NCBI RefSeq assembly: GCF_032586175.1
Contig: NZ_JAWHTE010000015.1
Location: forward strand, 62,001 to 126,000
DNA: 64,000 nucleotides
Direction: 5' to 3'
Source: Ovoidimarina sediminis
Lineage (GTDB): Bacteria; Pseudomonadota; Alphaproteobacteria; Rhodobacterales; Rhodobacteraceae
Positions 23,710 through 32,593 of this stretch are shown here, piece after piece (position 1 is the first letter of the stretch; each line of letters starts with the position of its first letter). The notes beneath the pieces were generated by a model that worked only from the letters and a program-made list of their open reading frames with translations, was not told where the DNA came from and searched no databases. Both the position numbers and the translations under genes were made by a program.

Positions 23710-26700
23710 CTACTGCGTCTCGCCCGGCGGCGGGCGGCGGAAGATCTCGCGGAACATGCCCGGGGTCAGGATCGAGAGCGGGTTGACCGAGACGCTGGGG
23801 TTTTCCGCCGCGCCGCGGATCTTGAAGGTGAAACCGAAGAGCCCCTCGCCCCGCCGGGTGAAGACCGAGCCGATGGAATTCAGCATGTAGATCGGCGAGA
23901 GCACGCCCTGCATGTCGAGCCGCCGGGTTTCGAGCCCGTAGACGCCGTCGAGCGAGACGCCGAGGGAGGCGCCCACCGCCGCCGCGCGGTCGAGCAGGAG
24001 CCGGTCGGGGAGCAGGCGGAAATTGGCCTCGATCGAATCGAAGACGATGCCGGGGCCGCGCAGCTGATCGAGGATGCCGACGATCGACATGGCGTCGAGC
24101 ACGTCGACGATGGCGGGCTGATCGCCGAGCCGCGCGTCTTCGATCCGGAGCCGGCCGTTGAAGCCTGGGCCTTCCTCGCGCGGGGCGAGGACGAGATCGA
24201 AACTGCCTTCCTCGAGCGAGCGGAAGAGGCCGGAATTGTGCAGGATCTGGCCCGCGTTGTCGCCCTGCACGCGGATCGCGGTGCGCCCGCGTTGCGGCGC
24301 GAGGCGGCCCCGGACGGGGGCGCCGTCGTTGACGAGCGCGGTGAAGGTGCCGTCGAGCCCATTGCCCGAGACAAGGCTGGCGACCAGGTTCGTGGCCGCG
24401 ATCTCGTCGGTGATCTGCACGCGGTCGAGGCGAAGTTCGACCGGGACCGGCGCGCCGCCGCCGCCCCCGTCGGGACGGGCGCGCAGATCCATCGTGCCGC
24501 CGTCGACGCGGATCCGGGGCGCCTGCCCTGCCCCGCGGTTTTCGAGCGTCACCGCGGCGGCGTCGAGCCAGCGCCCGGCGGCGAGGCGATCAAGTTCGAG
24601 CGCCTCGAAGGCGCCGCCCGGGGCGAGGCGCACCCGGCCCTCGGCGGAGAAGCCCAGCGTTTCGAGGGAGATGCGGTCGATCCGGGGATCGGGCCCGAGC
24701 GCGGCGTCGAGGGACAACTCGCCGAGCGTGCCCGCCGATTTGGAGACGCCGAGCGCGGGGATCCGAAGCGTCAGCCCGCCGAGATCGGAGGAGACCCAGA
24801 GGCCCGGCGGTTCGCCCGGGGGCAGATCGAGGGTGAACTCCGCCGGGGCTTCGCCGCCCACCGTGCCGGGCGGCAGGCCGACACCGAAGGTCGACAGCAG
24901 GCTATTCGAAAGCGTCATGGTGCCGGTCACGCGGGCCGGGGCGAGGCCGCCATCGCCGAACGGCTGATCGAAGACGACGTTCATCGGCACGCTGTCGACC
25001 TCGACCGGCCCCGAGAGCGTGAGCCGGCCCGGGACGACGGTGACGCCGAGCGCATCGGAGGTGAGCATCCGGTTCGGGATCAGCGTGGAGGAGCGGACGT
25101 CGGACAGGGTGGCGGCGACGTCGTAGCGGACGGCCTCGATCGGGATCTCCTTCAGGAGGCGGAAGCCGAGGGTGGCGCGCACCGTCGCCGTGGCCGCCGC
25201 GAGATCGGCGGGACGGCCGGCCTTCTGCAGGATCTCGAGGGGTTTGTTGTCGAGCAGCGTGAGCGCCGCTTCGAGGGGCGCCGTGGCGCGGATGCCTATT
25301 TCGGCGCGGGGCGGGTTTTCGTCGAGCGGCGCGATGCGGATGGTGGAGCCTGTGAGGTCGATCGCACCGCCCTCTTCCGGCACGACGATGCCGCGGTCGA
25401 GGCGCATGGTATAGGCGTTGTCGAAGACGGCGGCGTGGCCGCGCCCGTCGACGAGGGGCGGCATGTAGGGCAGGAAGCGAACGCGGGCCTCTTCGAAATC
25501 GTAGGTGACGCCGATGGCGGGGGCCTGGCCCGGCGCGATGCGGAACCCGGCATTCACATCGGTGATCTGGCCATCGAGCAGGTTTTCCGCCACCCATCGG
25601 CGGGCGCCGGGGGCCGCGCCGAGGGGCCAGAGCGCCAGCACGCGGTCGGGCGTGATCCGGTCGGCGGCGAGCGTGACGCCCACCTGCCAGCCTTCGGGAT
25701 CGGCGGAGACGGCCCCCTGCCCCCGGAGCGTGGTGTCGCCGTCGCGGAACACGACCTGGCCCAGATCGACGCGGAAGGGATCGAGGCGGACGCGCAGATC
25801 GGCGATGCCGCTGTCGAGCGTGACGGCGTTTTCGAAAAGGCCTTCGGGTGCGACGGCGACCTGGCTGACGCGCAGCTGGGCCTCCATGCTTTGCGGCCAG
25901 GCGCCGCGGAATTCGCGCAGATAGGCGTGGCCGTCGGCCGTGAGGCGGAGGGCATCGCTTTCCACCGATATCTCGTCGAAGCCGAGCCGCGCCTCTGCCG
26001 GATCGTAGGTGAGATAGGCGCGGCCCCGGTTGAAGGCGATCGGACGGACGGTGCCGGCGGGCCGGAGGCTGCCGGCCGCGATATCGAGGGTGGCGGCGAG
26101 GCTTTCGAGTTCGGCCATGTCGTCGAAGACCGCGCGGATCGCGCCAGAGACGGGGGCGTCGAGGAGGCCCAGATAGCTGAGCGCAGGGGTTTGCAGCGCG
26201 AGGTCGGCGGCGGCGGCGTTCAGGATGGTGGCCGCGAGTTCGGCGTCAAGCTCTCCCTTCGTGGTGCGGAAGGAAAGCTGGACGGCCGCCAGATCCTCGG
26301 TGCCGTTGAAGACCTCGCTGAAAACGTCGAGGTCGATCCGGTCGGGCGTGTTGCGTAGCGTGGCGCGGGCGTTCGTGGCCTGCCAGACCCGGCCCGAGCG
26401 CGCATCCTCGACCGCGATGGTGACATCGGTTGCGGCGACTTCGCGCACCTCGGCGAGCGGGGTGTCGGTGAAGAGCGCATCGAGGCTTTGCAGGATATCG
26501 GCGAGGTTGCCCTCGGCAGAGCGCTCGCCCCCGCCGAAGGCGAGGGTGAAGGCCCCGTCGGCGGCGCGGCGCAGGGTAAGCTGCCCACCGTGGATCGCGA
26601 AATCGTCTGGCGCGATGCGCCCGCCCCAGAGGATCGCGACGGGGAAGTTGGCGGACATCTGGTTGACCTGGGCGAGGCGCGCGCCGCCGCCGTCGCGGAT

Positions 26701-27000
26701 GATCACGTCGCGCAGGACGATCGAGGCCGACACCGTGCTGTCGAGCCGCACCTCGGCCCCGCCGATGCGCACGCGGCCCTGCCCGAGCCCTTGGGCGAGT
26801 TCTGCCTCGAGCCGTTCGGAGAGCGGCGCGGGAAGCGCGATGGTGCGCCCTTCGACCGCGTAGAACAGGCCGAGCATCAGGCCGACGAGGATCGTGGGGA
26901 GCGCGAGAGCATAGAGCGGCCAGCGGCGCCCGGCCCGTTCCGGGCGCGCGTCATCGGCCTCCGGTGTCGCCGGGGCCTCTGGATCGGGGTCCACTGCCAT
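23710..27000 (-). CDS. Large AsmA-like/YhdP-type envelope protein (DUF3971)
   Basis: A 1096-residue protein with a single N-terminal membrane segment (YALALPTILVGLMLGLFY, about residues 30-50) and a very long beta-rich periplasmic body. The layout matches YhdP/AsmA-like bridge proteins, which are thought to carry phospholipid between the inner and outer membrane. The C-terminal segment with PIYMLNSIGSVF and GLFGFTFKIRGAAENPSV is the conserved AsmA-like C-terminal domain. The gene is divergent from the peroxiredoxin gene with a 75-base shared promoter region. The very long frame on the opposite strand is a codon-bias shadow. A second, shorter AsmA-family protein is encoded at 44604. Confidence 0.9.
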   Translation of the reverse strand: MAVDPDPEAPATPEADDARPERAGRRWPLYALALPTILVGLMLGLFYAVEGRTIALPAPLSERLEAELAQGLGQGRVRIGGAEVRLDSTVSASIVLRDVIIRDGGGARLAQVNQMSANFPVAILWGGRIAPDDFAIHGGQLTLRRAADGAFTLAFGGGERSAEGNLADILQSLDALFTDTPLAEVREVAATDVTIAVEDARSGRVWQATNARATLRNTPDRIDLDVFSEVFNGTEDLAAVQLSFRTTKGELDAELAATILNAAAADLALQTPALSYLGLLDAPVSGAIRAVFDDMAELESLAATLDIAAGSLRPAGTVRPIAFNRGRAYLTYDPAEARLGFDEISVESDALRLTADGHAYLREFRGAWPQSMEAQLRVSQVAVAPEGLFENAVTLDSGIADLRVRLDPFRVDLGQVVFRDGDTTLRGQGAVSADPEGWQVGVTLAADRITPDRVLALWPLGAAPGARRWVAENLLDGQITDVNAGFRIAPGQAPAIGVTYDFEEARVRFLPYMPPLVDGRGHAAVFDNAYTMRLDRGIVVPEEGGAIDLTGSTIRIAPLDENPPRAEIGIRATAPLEAALTLLDNKPLEILQKAGRPADLAAATATVRATLGFRLLKEIPIEAVRYDVAATLSDVRSSTLIPNRMLTSDALGVTVVPGRLTLSGPVEVDSVPMNVVFDQPFGDGGLAPARVTGTMTLSNSLLSTFGVGLPPGTVGGEAPAEFTLDLPPGEPPGLWVSSDLGGLTLRIPALGVSKSAGTLGELSLDAALGPDPRIDRISLETLGFSAEGRVRLAPGGAFEALELDRLAAGRWLDAAAVTLENRGAGQAPRIRVDGGTMDLRARPDGGGGGAPVPVELRLDRVQITDEIAATNLVASLVSGNGLDGTFTALVNDGAPVRGRLAPQRGRTAIRVQGDNAGQILHNSGLFRSLEEGSFDLVLAPREEGPGFNGRLRIEDARLGDQPAIVDVLDAMSIVGILDQLRGPGIVFDSIEANFRLLPDRLLLDRAAAVGASLGVSLDGVYGLETRRLDMQGVLSPIYMLNSIGSVFTRRGEGLFGFTFKIRGAAENPSVSVNPLSILTPGMFREIFRRPPPGETQ

Positions 27001-27075
27001 TCCTCACCTTTAACTTGCCGCGCCGCAGCCTAAAACAGCAAGGGATATCACGATGCGCGCAGAAGGAGACCCAAG

Positions 27076-27537
27076 ATGGTTGCGATAGGCGATAGCGCCC
27101 CCGAATTCACCCTGCCCCGCGATGGCGGCGGCGAGATTTCCCTGAGCGATCTGAAGGGGAAGGCCGTGGTTCTGTATTTCTATCCGCGGGCCGATACCTC
27201 GGGCTGCACGAAGCAGGCCGTCGCCTTCACCGCGATGCGGAGCGCGATGGAGGCCGCGGGCGCCGTGGTGCTTGGCGTGTCGAAGGATTCGGTCAAGAAG
27301 CTCGACAAGTTTCGCGACAAGCACGGGCTTCAGGTGGCACTTCTGTCGGACGAGGAAAGCGATGTCTGCGAGCGCTATGGCGTGTGGATCGAGAAGAGCA
27401 TGTACGGCAAGAGCTATATGGGGATCGAGCGGTCGACCTTCCTGATCGGCCCCGACGGCCGGGTGCGCGATATCTGGCGGAAGGTGAAGGTGCCGGGCCA
27501 TGACGCCATCGTGCTCGAGGCGGTGCAGGCGTTGTGA
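27076..27537 (+). CDS. Thioredoxin-dependent peroxiredoxin (BCP/PrxQ type)
   Basis: This 153-residue PrxQ-family peroxidase reduces hydroperoxides with electrons from thioredoxin. The peroxidatic Cys44 lies in PRADTSGCTKQA with the conserved Pro, Thr and Cys arrangement, and the family YGVW motif is near residue 102. The usual resolving cysteine five residues later is Val49 here, and the only other cysteine is Cys98. It therefore either uses Cys98 or acts as a one-Cys enzyme. A strong GAAGGAGA ribosome-binding site precedes the ATG. Its stop overlaps the next gene's GTG start by four bases. Confidence 0.93.
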   Translation: MVAIGDSAPEFTLPRDGGGEISLSDLKGKAVVLYFYPRADTSGCTKQAVAFTAMRSAMEAAGAVVLGVSKDSVKKLDKFRDKHGLQVALLSDEESDVCERYGVWIEKSMYGKSYMGIERSTFLIGPDGRVRDIWRKVKVPGHDAIVLEAVQAL

Positions 27538-28385
27538 GCGGGACGCCGGCCAGCCTTGCCGAGATGGCCGTCGAGGTTCTGTCGACGGCGGACGGGCGCG
27601 CGAAGGCGGCGCTGTCGCGCGCCCATGCCGCGCGGTGGCGGGCGGCGCGGGAGGCGGGCGCCCCCCTGCCCGTGGGCCGGGCCAGCCCGCCCGACTTTCC
27701 CGCACGCCCCGCGCGCCCCGAGCTTCTGCCGCCCCGGGACGTGCCGAAGCGAAAGCCGGGGACGGAGGCGGGGCGGATCGCGCTTCTGCACGCGGTGGCG
27801 CATATCGAGCTGAACGCTGTCGACCTGCACTGGGACATCATCGCGCGGTTCGCCGATGTGCCGATGCCGATGGGGTTCCATGACGACTGGGTGAAGGCGG
27901 GCGACGAGGAAGCCAAGCATTTCAACCTTGTCTGCGACTGCCTTGAGGCGATGGGCAGCCATTACGGTGCGCTGCCCGCCCATGCGGGCATGTGGCGCGC
28001 GGCGGAGGAGACGGCCGACGACCTGATGGGCAGGCTTGCCATCGTGCCGATGGTGCTGGAGGCGCGCGGCCTTGACGTGACGCCGGGGATGATCGGGATC
28101 TTCCGGAAGGCCGGGGCGGATGAGGCCGTGGCCGCGCTCGAGGTGATCTATGGCGAGGAAGTGGGGCATGTCGCCTATGGCTCGAAATGGTTTCACTTCC
28201 TCTGCGGGCGGGAGGACACCGACCCGAAGGAGGCGTTTCACGGGCTGGTCCGGCGTTATTTCCCCGGCGGGCCGAAGCCGCCCTTCAACGAGGAGAAGCG
28301 GGCGGAGGCCGGAATCCCGCCCGACTTCTACTGGCCGCTGGTGGATGAAACCGGCCCCAGCATCGGCGAAAAGCCGCCGGAATAG
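27534..28385 (+). CDS. DUF455 ferritin-like protein
   Basis: A 283-residue protein with a ferritin-like four-helix core. Repeated Glu/His pairs suited to a di-iron centre are visible: HAVAHIELNAVDLHWD near residue 87, GDEEAKHFNLVCDCLEAM near 124 and YGEEVGHVAYGSKWF near 205. This matches DUF455, whose members are annotated only as ferritin-like; oxidase or hydroxylase activity is possible but unproven. The GTG start overlaps the peroxiredoxin stop, so the two are co-translated. A role in coping with peroxide or iron is suggested by the pairing, not shown. Confidence 0.88.
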   Translation: MSGTPASLAEMAVEVLSTADGRAKAALSRAHAARWRAAREAGAPLPVGRASPPDFPARPARPELLPPRDVPKRKPGTEAGRIALLHAVAHIELNAVDLHWDIIARFADVPMPMGFHDDWVKAGDEEAKHFNLVCDCLEAMGSHYGALPAHAGMWRAAEETADDLMGRLAIVPMVLEARGLDVTPGMIGIFRKAGADEAVAALEVIYGEEVGHVAYGSKWFHFLCGREDTDPKEAFHGLVRRYFPGGPKPPFNEEKRAEAGIPPDFYWPLVDETGPSIGEKPPE

Positions 28386-28523
28386 CCACGATCCCGAAGA
28401 GAAATCGCCAATTCGATCAAAGAGGTTGCCCGTTTCCCGGCGCGCCGTTAACACCATGTTGTCCAAAAATGCGGCATGGGCATGCCGTGGGACAAACGGG
28501 ACAAGAGACGAGCGGTAAAAGCC

Positions 28524-29849
28524 ATGACACGAGCGCACCTCCTGCATGTTCTGCGGACGCGTCTGGAACGGGTATTTCCCGAGCAGCGGCTTTTCCTGAG
28601 ATCGGACAGCGAGACGCGCTATGTGCGGCTGAGCCCGGTGACGCAGCTTATCGCCGTCGCGGGCAGCGGCATGGTCGTGGGCTGGACGATCGTGGCCTCG
28701 GCGATCCTCCTGATGGATTCGCTTGGCGCCGGGAACCAGCGCGACCAGGCGCTGCGGGAAATGGCGCTGTACGGCGAGCGGCTGAACACGATTTCGGCGG
28801 AGCGGGATGCGCGGGCGGAAGAGGCCCGCGAGGCGCATGAACGTTTCTCGCTGGCGCTGGCAGAGGTTTCGGCGATGCAGACCCGGCTTCTGGGCGCCGA
28901 GGAACGCCGCAAGGAACTGGAAGCCGGGATCGGCGCGCTGCGGGCCTCGCTTCGCACGGCGATCGCGGAGCGCGACGCCCAGGCCCTGCGGGTGGCCGAC
29001 CTGACGGCGACGCTGGCCGAGACCGAGGATGCCGTCGCGCCGGAAGTGGCGGCGATGGAAGAGCTTCAGTCGACCGTCGATCACCTGGCCGCCGCCCTGT
29101 CGGGCACCGCGGCCGAACGCGACGACAAGGCGGCGACGACCGCCGTGACGCTTGCGCAGCTTGAAGACATGGAATTCGAGAAGAAGCTGGCCGAGGAGCG
29201 GAACGACCGGATCTTCCGGCAGCTCGAGGAAGCGGTGTCGATCTCTCTCGAACCGCTGGACGACATGTTTCGGCAGGCCGGGCTTCCCGCGGATTCGATC
29301 ATCGAGACGGTGCGGCGCGGCTATTCCGGACAGGGCGGGCCTTTGACGCCGCTGCAGTTTTCAACCAAGAACGCGCCGCCCGATGCCGATACGCTGCGGG
29401 CGAACGACATCCTCGAACGGCTTGACCGGCTGAACCTGTACCGGATCGCCGTGCAGAAGACGCCGTTCTACGAACCCGTGAAGGGCGCCTTCCGCTATAC
29501 CAGCGGGTTCGGCCCGCGGAACGGGCGGATGCACAACGGGTCGGATTTCGCGGGCGGCCACGGATCGCCGATCCATAGCACCGCGGACGGGGTGGTGATC
29601 TTCGCCGGGACGCAGAGCGGATATGGCAAGCTTATCAAGATCCGGCACGATTTCGGGATCGAGACCCGATACGCACACCTTTCGAAGATCCGGGTGAACG
29701 TGGGCGATAGGGTCTCGCGCGGAGACCGCATCGGTGATATGGGAAATACTGGACGCTCGACCGGCACTCATCTGCACTATGAGATCAGGGTCGACGGCAC
29801 CCCCATAAACCCGATGAATTACATCAAGGCAGCGAGAGATGTTTTCTAA
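28524..29849 (+). CDS. M23-family metallopeptidase (LytM type) with coiled coil
   Basis: A 441-residue membrane-anchored peptidase of the cell wall. A basic N-terminus is followed by a membrane segment near residues 45-68 (GSGMVVGWTIVASAILLM), then a long coiled coil (about 75-250, rich in Ala/Glu/Arg heptads) and a C-terminal M23 domain (about 300-430). The zinc-site motifs are present: HNGSDFAGGHGSPI and THLHYEIRVDG. The ATG at 28524 starts the conserved part; one at 28476 is less likely. It overlaps the bactofilin gene by 11 bases, and M23 peptidase-bactofilin pairs are known to act together in cell-shape control. Confidence 0.92.
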   Translation: MTRAHLLHVLRTRLERVFPEQRLFLRSDSETRYVRLSPVTQLIAVAGSGMVVGWTIVASAILLMDSLGAGNQRDQALREMALYGERLNTISAERDARAEEAREAHERFSLALAEVSAMQTRLLGAEERRKELEAGIGALRASLRTAIAERDAQALRVADLTATLAETEDAVAPEVAAMEELQSTVDHLAAALSGTAAERDDKAATTAVTLAQLEDMEFEKKLAEERNDRIFRQLEEAVSISLEPLDDMFRQAGLPADSIIETVRRGYSGQGGPLTPLQFSTKNAPPDADTLRANDILERLDRLNLYRIAVQKTPFYEPVKGAFRYTSGFGPRNGRMHNGSDFAGGHGSPIHSTADGVVIFAGTQSGYGKLIKIRHDFGIETRYAHLSKIRVNVGDRVSRGDRIGDMGNTGRSTGTHLHYEIRVDGTPINPMNYIKAARDVF

Positions 29850-30390
29850 AAGCAGAGTGAGCGACAGCGGCACCCCAGAAACGCCGTCATCGTCCAACAA
29901 CAGCGAGGCAAAGGATCCCATGGACACGAGCAAACCCTCCACCGACTACAGCACCTCTTCGGCCCCGAAGGCGAAGCCGCCGGCGTCTGTTCTGTCGTCT
30001 GACCTGACCATCACGGGCAACCTGAAGACCGCCGGCGATATCCAGATCGAAGGCACCGTGGAAGGCGATATCCGTGCCCATATCCTGACTGTCGGCGAAG
30101 GCGCCACGGTGAAGGGCGAGTGCATGGCCGACGACGTGATCGTCAATGGCCGGATCATCGGCCGCGTGCGCGGCCTGAAGGTGCGCCTGACCGCGACCGC
30201 GAAGGTCGAGGGCGACATCATTCACAAGACCATCGCGATCGAATCGGGGGCGCATTTCGAAGGCTCCGTCCAGCGGCAGGAAGACCCGCTTTCGACGAGC
30301 GGGAAGCCCGCGCCGAAGCCTGCGCCCGGTGCATCGCCGACTTCGTCTTCGTCGAGCCCGCAGCCTGCGGCGGCTGGCGCGAAGAGCTGA
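29839..30390 (+). CDS. Bactofilin (polymer-forming cytoskeletal protein)
   Basis: A 183-residue bactofilin. The central domain (about residues 50-150) shows the short right-handed beta-helix repeats of the family (ITGNLKTAGDIQIEGTVEGD, then GECMADDVIVNGRIIGRVRG), flanked by disordered Ser/Pro/Ala-rich tails. Bactofilins polymerise without nucleotide and form membrane-associated scaffolds that recruit peptidoglycan enzymes. The ATG at 29839 lies inside the M23 gene, so this scaffold and its likely partner peptidase are translated together. A terminator follows about 30 bases after the stop. Confidence 0.93.
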   Translation: MFSKSRVSDSGTPETPSSSNNSEAKDPMDTSKPSTDYSTSSAPKAKPPASVLSSDLTITGNLKTAGDIQIEGTVEGDIRAHILTVGEGATVKGECMADDVIVNGRIIGRVRGLKVRLTATAKVEGDIIHKTIAIESGAHFEGSVQRQEDPLSTSGKPAPKPAPGASPTSSSSSPQPAAAGAKS

Positions 30391-30420
30391 TCCGGCCCCT
30401 TCGGATCGCAAGGATCACGG

Positions 30421-30449
30421 AAGGCGCTGCGGGATACCGCGGCGCCTTT
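30421..30449 (+). terminator. Rho-independent terminator after bactofilin
   Basis: A 12-bp stem with one G-T pair (AAGGCGCTGCGG, loop GATA, CCGCGGCGCCTT) is followed by TTTC. It lies 30 bases after the bactofilin stop and just before the end of the convergent DUF2189 gene, so it may serve both strands. Confidence 0.75.
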
Positions 30450-30466
30450 CGCGTTTCGGGCGGACC

Positions 30467-31246
30467 TCAGACAGGATCGTAGAGCACGCGGCGGTAGATG
30501 TGCCAGGTCGCGTGGCCCAGGACCGGAAGCACCACGAAGAGCCCGAGGAACAGGGGCAGCATCCCGAGGAAGAGAAGCCCCGCGATCACCGCCGCCCAGA
30601 TCAGCATGACGGGCAGGTTCGCCCGGACCGCGCGGATCGAGGTGAGCATGGCGGTGACGAAATCAAGCTCCTTCTCGAGGAGGAGCGGCAGGCTGACGAC
30701 GGTGAGCGCGAAGGTGAGAAACGCGACGCCCGCGCCCACAAGCGCCTGGATCGCGATCATGGTGAGCCCGTTGCCGGTGAGCAGCGCATCATAGCTCGAC
30801 GAGATGTTGGTGAGCGTCGAGAGCCCCATGAAGAGGGCGAAGAGCATATGGGCGAAGAAGGACCAGAACAGGAAGATCATCAGGAGGATGACGCCGATCC
30901 AGGGCAGTTGCCTGTCCTTTTCGCGGACGACGACAGAGAGGATTTCGGACCAGACGAGGGGAATGCCCGCCTCGAGCCGGCGGGAGACCTCGTAAAGCCC
31001 GACCGCGGCGAAGGGCGCGACAAGCGGGAAGCCGAGGGAAAGCGCGAGCGTCCAGACGAAGGTGCCCGCTCCCAGGATCAGAAGGAGAAAGCCCATCGCG
31101 ACATAGACCGCCGAGAAGGCGATGCCGAAGACGGGGGCGGCGAGGAAATCGCGCCAGCCCGCGCGCAGCGCCGCGAAAATCTCCGTCACCGTGAGGTGCC
31201 CGATATCGGGCACGCGCGATGCTTCGAGTTCGGTGGTGGTGTTCAT
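30467..31246 (-). CDS. DUF2189 membrane protein
   Basis: A 259-residue integral membrane protein of the DUF2189 family, with about six hydrophobic segments. Conserved features include the N-terminal DIGHLTVTEIFAALRAGWRD entry, a GFPLVAPFAAVGLYEVSRRL helix and the C-terminal PVLGHATWHIYRRVL. Family members sit in the inner membrane near respiratory or envelope genes and have no known function. It is the last gene of a minus-strand series with amiC-type amidase, PBP1A and prfB upstream, separated from prfB by 65 bases. Confidence 0.9.
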   Translation of the reverse strand: MNTTTELEASRVPDIGHLTVTEIFAALRAGWRDFLAAPVFGIAFSAVYVAMGFLLLILGAGTFVWTLALSLGFPLVAPFAAVGLYEVSRRLEAGIPLVWSEILSVVVREKDRQLPWIGVILLMIFLFWSFFAHMLFALFMGLSTLTNISSSYDALLTGNGLTMIAIQALVGAGVAFLTFALTVVSLPLLLEKELDFVTAMLTSIRAVRANLPVMLIWAAVIAGLLFLGMLPLFLGLFVVLPVLGHATWHIYRRVLYDPV

Positions 31247-31311
31247 GCGCCCTCGGTCCTCCCCTGCCCCGCAGCCTGTGCCGGGCGGCGGGCGGAATCA
31301 AGCGCGAAGGA

Positions 31312-32439
31312 TCAGTCTTCGGCCTGGGCCTCGGCCCGGCTTTTGCCCGCCACATCCATCGCGAGCGTGGCCGCCATGAAGCCGTCGAGATCGCCGTCGA
31401 GCACGCCCTTGGTGTCGGAGGTTTCGTGGTTGGTGCGAAGATCCTTCACCATCTGGTAGGGCTGCAGCACATAGGAGCGGATCTGGTTGCCCCAGCCCGC
31501 CTCGCCCTTGGCGGCGTGCTGGGCGTTGATTTCGGCGTTCCGGCGGTCGAGCTCCTGCTGGTAGAGCCGCGATTTCAGGGCCTTCATGGCGATGTCGCGG
31601 TTCTGGTGCTGGGATTTCTCGGAACTGGTGACGACGATGCCGGTGGGGATGTGGGTGATCCGCACGGCGGAATCGGTGGTGTTGACGTGCTGCCCGCCGG
31701 CACCGGAGGAGCGGTAGGTGTCGACGCGGATGTCGGAGGGGTTCACCTCGATCTCGATATTCTCGTCGACGACCGGGTAGACCCAGACCGAGGAGAACGA
31801 GGTGTGGCGCTTGGCGGCGCTGTCGAAGGGCGAGATCCGCACCAGGCGGTGCACGCCGCTTTCGGATTTGAGCCAGCCATAGGCGTTGGGGCCCGAGATC
31901 TTGTAGGCGGCCGATTTGATGCCTGCCTCGTCGCCCGCGCTTTCCGACAGAAGTTCGACGGTGAAGCCGTGCTTTTCGGCCCAGCGGACATACATGCGCG
32001 CGAGCATCGAGGCCCAGTCGCAGCTTTCGGTGCCGCCGGCGCCCGCGTTGATTTCGAGGAAGGTGTCGTTGCCGTCGGCCTCCCCCGACAGGAGCGCCTC
32101 GAGCTCGGCCTGGGCGGCGCGTTCCTTCAGGGCCTTCAGCGCCGTTTCGGCCTCGGCCACCACGTCGCTGTCGCCCTCGGCCTCGCCCAGTTCGATCAGT
32201 TCGACATTGTCGGACAGATCCTGGCTCATCCCCTTGTAGCGATCCATCGCGTCGACGAGCATCTGGCGGTCGCGCATGAGTTTCTGCGCGCGGTCTGGAT
32301 CGTTCCAGAGACCCGGATCCTCCGTCATCGCGTTGAATTCCTCGAGGCGATGTTCGGCGGTGTCCCAATCCATCCGCTGGCGCAGGAGGGCCAGGGATTT
32401 CTCGATCTCGGCGACGGTGTTTTCGGCTTCGGCACGCAT
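31312..32439 (-). CDS. prfB: Peptide chain release factor 2
   Basis: A 375-residue RF2 that recognises UAA and UGA and triggers peptide release. The stop-codon reading tripeptide SPF is in VRISPFDSAAK, and the hydrolysis motif GGQ in SGAGGQHVNTTDSAVR. The open frame is continuous from its ATG, so the programmed +1 frameshift that controls E. coli prfB is absent, as in many alphaproteobacteria. The gene lies between PBP1A and DUF2189 on the same strand, with a 154-base gap to PBP1A that contains a hairpin element. Confidence 0.96.
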   Translation of the reverse strand: MRAEAENTVAEIEKSLALLRQRMDWDTAEHRLEEFNAMTEDPGLWNDPDRAQKLMRDRQMLVDAMDRYKGMSQDLSDNVELIELGEAEGDSDVVAEAETALKALKERAAQAELEALLSGEADGNDTFLEINAGAGGTESCDWASMLARMYVRWAEKHGFTVELLSESAGDEAGIKSAAYKISGPNAYGWLKSESGVHRLVRISPFDSAAKRHTSFSSVWVYPVVDENIEIEVNPSDIRVDTYRSSGAGGQHVNTTDSAVRITHIPTGIVVTSSEKSQHQNRDIAMKALKSRLYQQELDRRNAEINAQHAAKGEAGWGNQIRSYVLQPYQMVKDLRTNHETSDTKGVLDGDLDGFMAATLAMDVAGKSRAEAQAED

Positions 32440-32568
32440 GGGGTTCGTCCTTGTCAGGAGGGCGATGTAGCAAGGCGGGGGCGGTGGAACAAGAGGAAGG
32501 GGCGGCGGATGAAAGGCGCCCTTCCGGCTTCATGTGGCCTGAAATATCCCGGGGGCCGACCGGAGGGA

Positions 32569-32587
32569 GGTGGGGCAGCGCCCCTCC
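32569..32587 (-). terminator. Hairpin with flanking GAAATATCCCGGGGG element after PBP1A
   Basis: The core GGGGC-AGC-GCCCC stem, extended by a GG/CC pair beyond a T-T mismatch, lies about 7 bases after the PBP1A stop. Next to it, at 32541-32555, is GAAATATCCCGGGGG, a sequence I associate with intergenic regions of Rhodobacteraceae. It probably ends PBP1A transcription, but no T-run is present. Confidence 0.45.
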
Positions 32588-32593
32588 ACCCTC

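Noticed and set aside
23647..26358. A 903-codon open frame on the plus strand
   Set aside because: It lies antisense to the AsmA-like gene, is rich in Arg/Gly/Glu runs without domains, and reflects GC-rich codon bias of the true minus-strand gene.
31312..32439. Programmed frameshift in prfB
   Set aside because: The frame is continuous from ATG to stop with no internal TGA.
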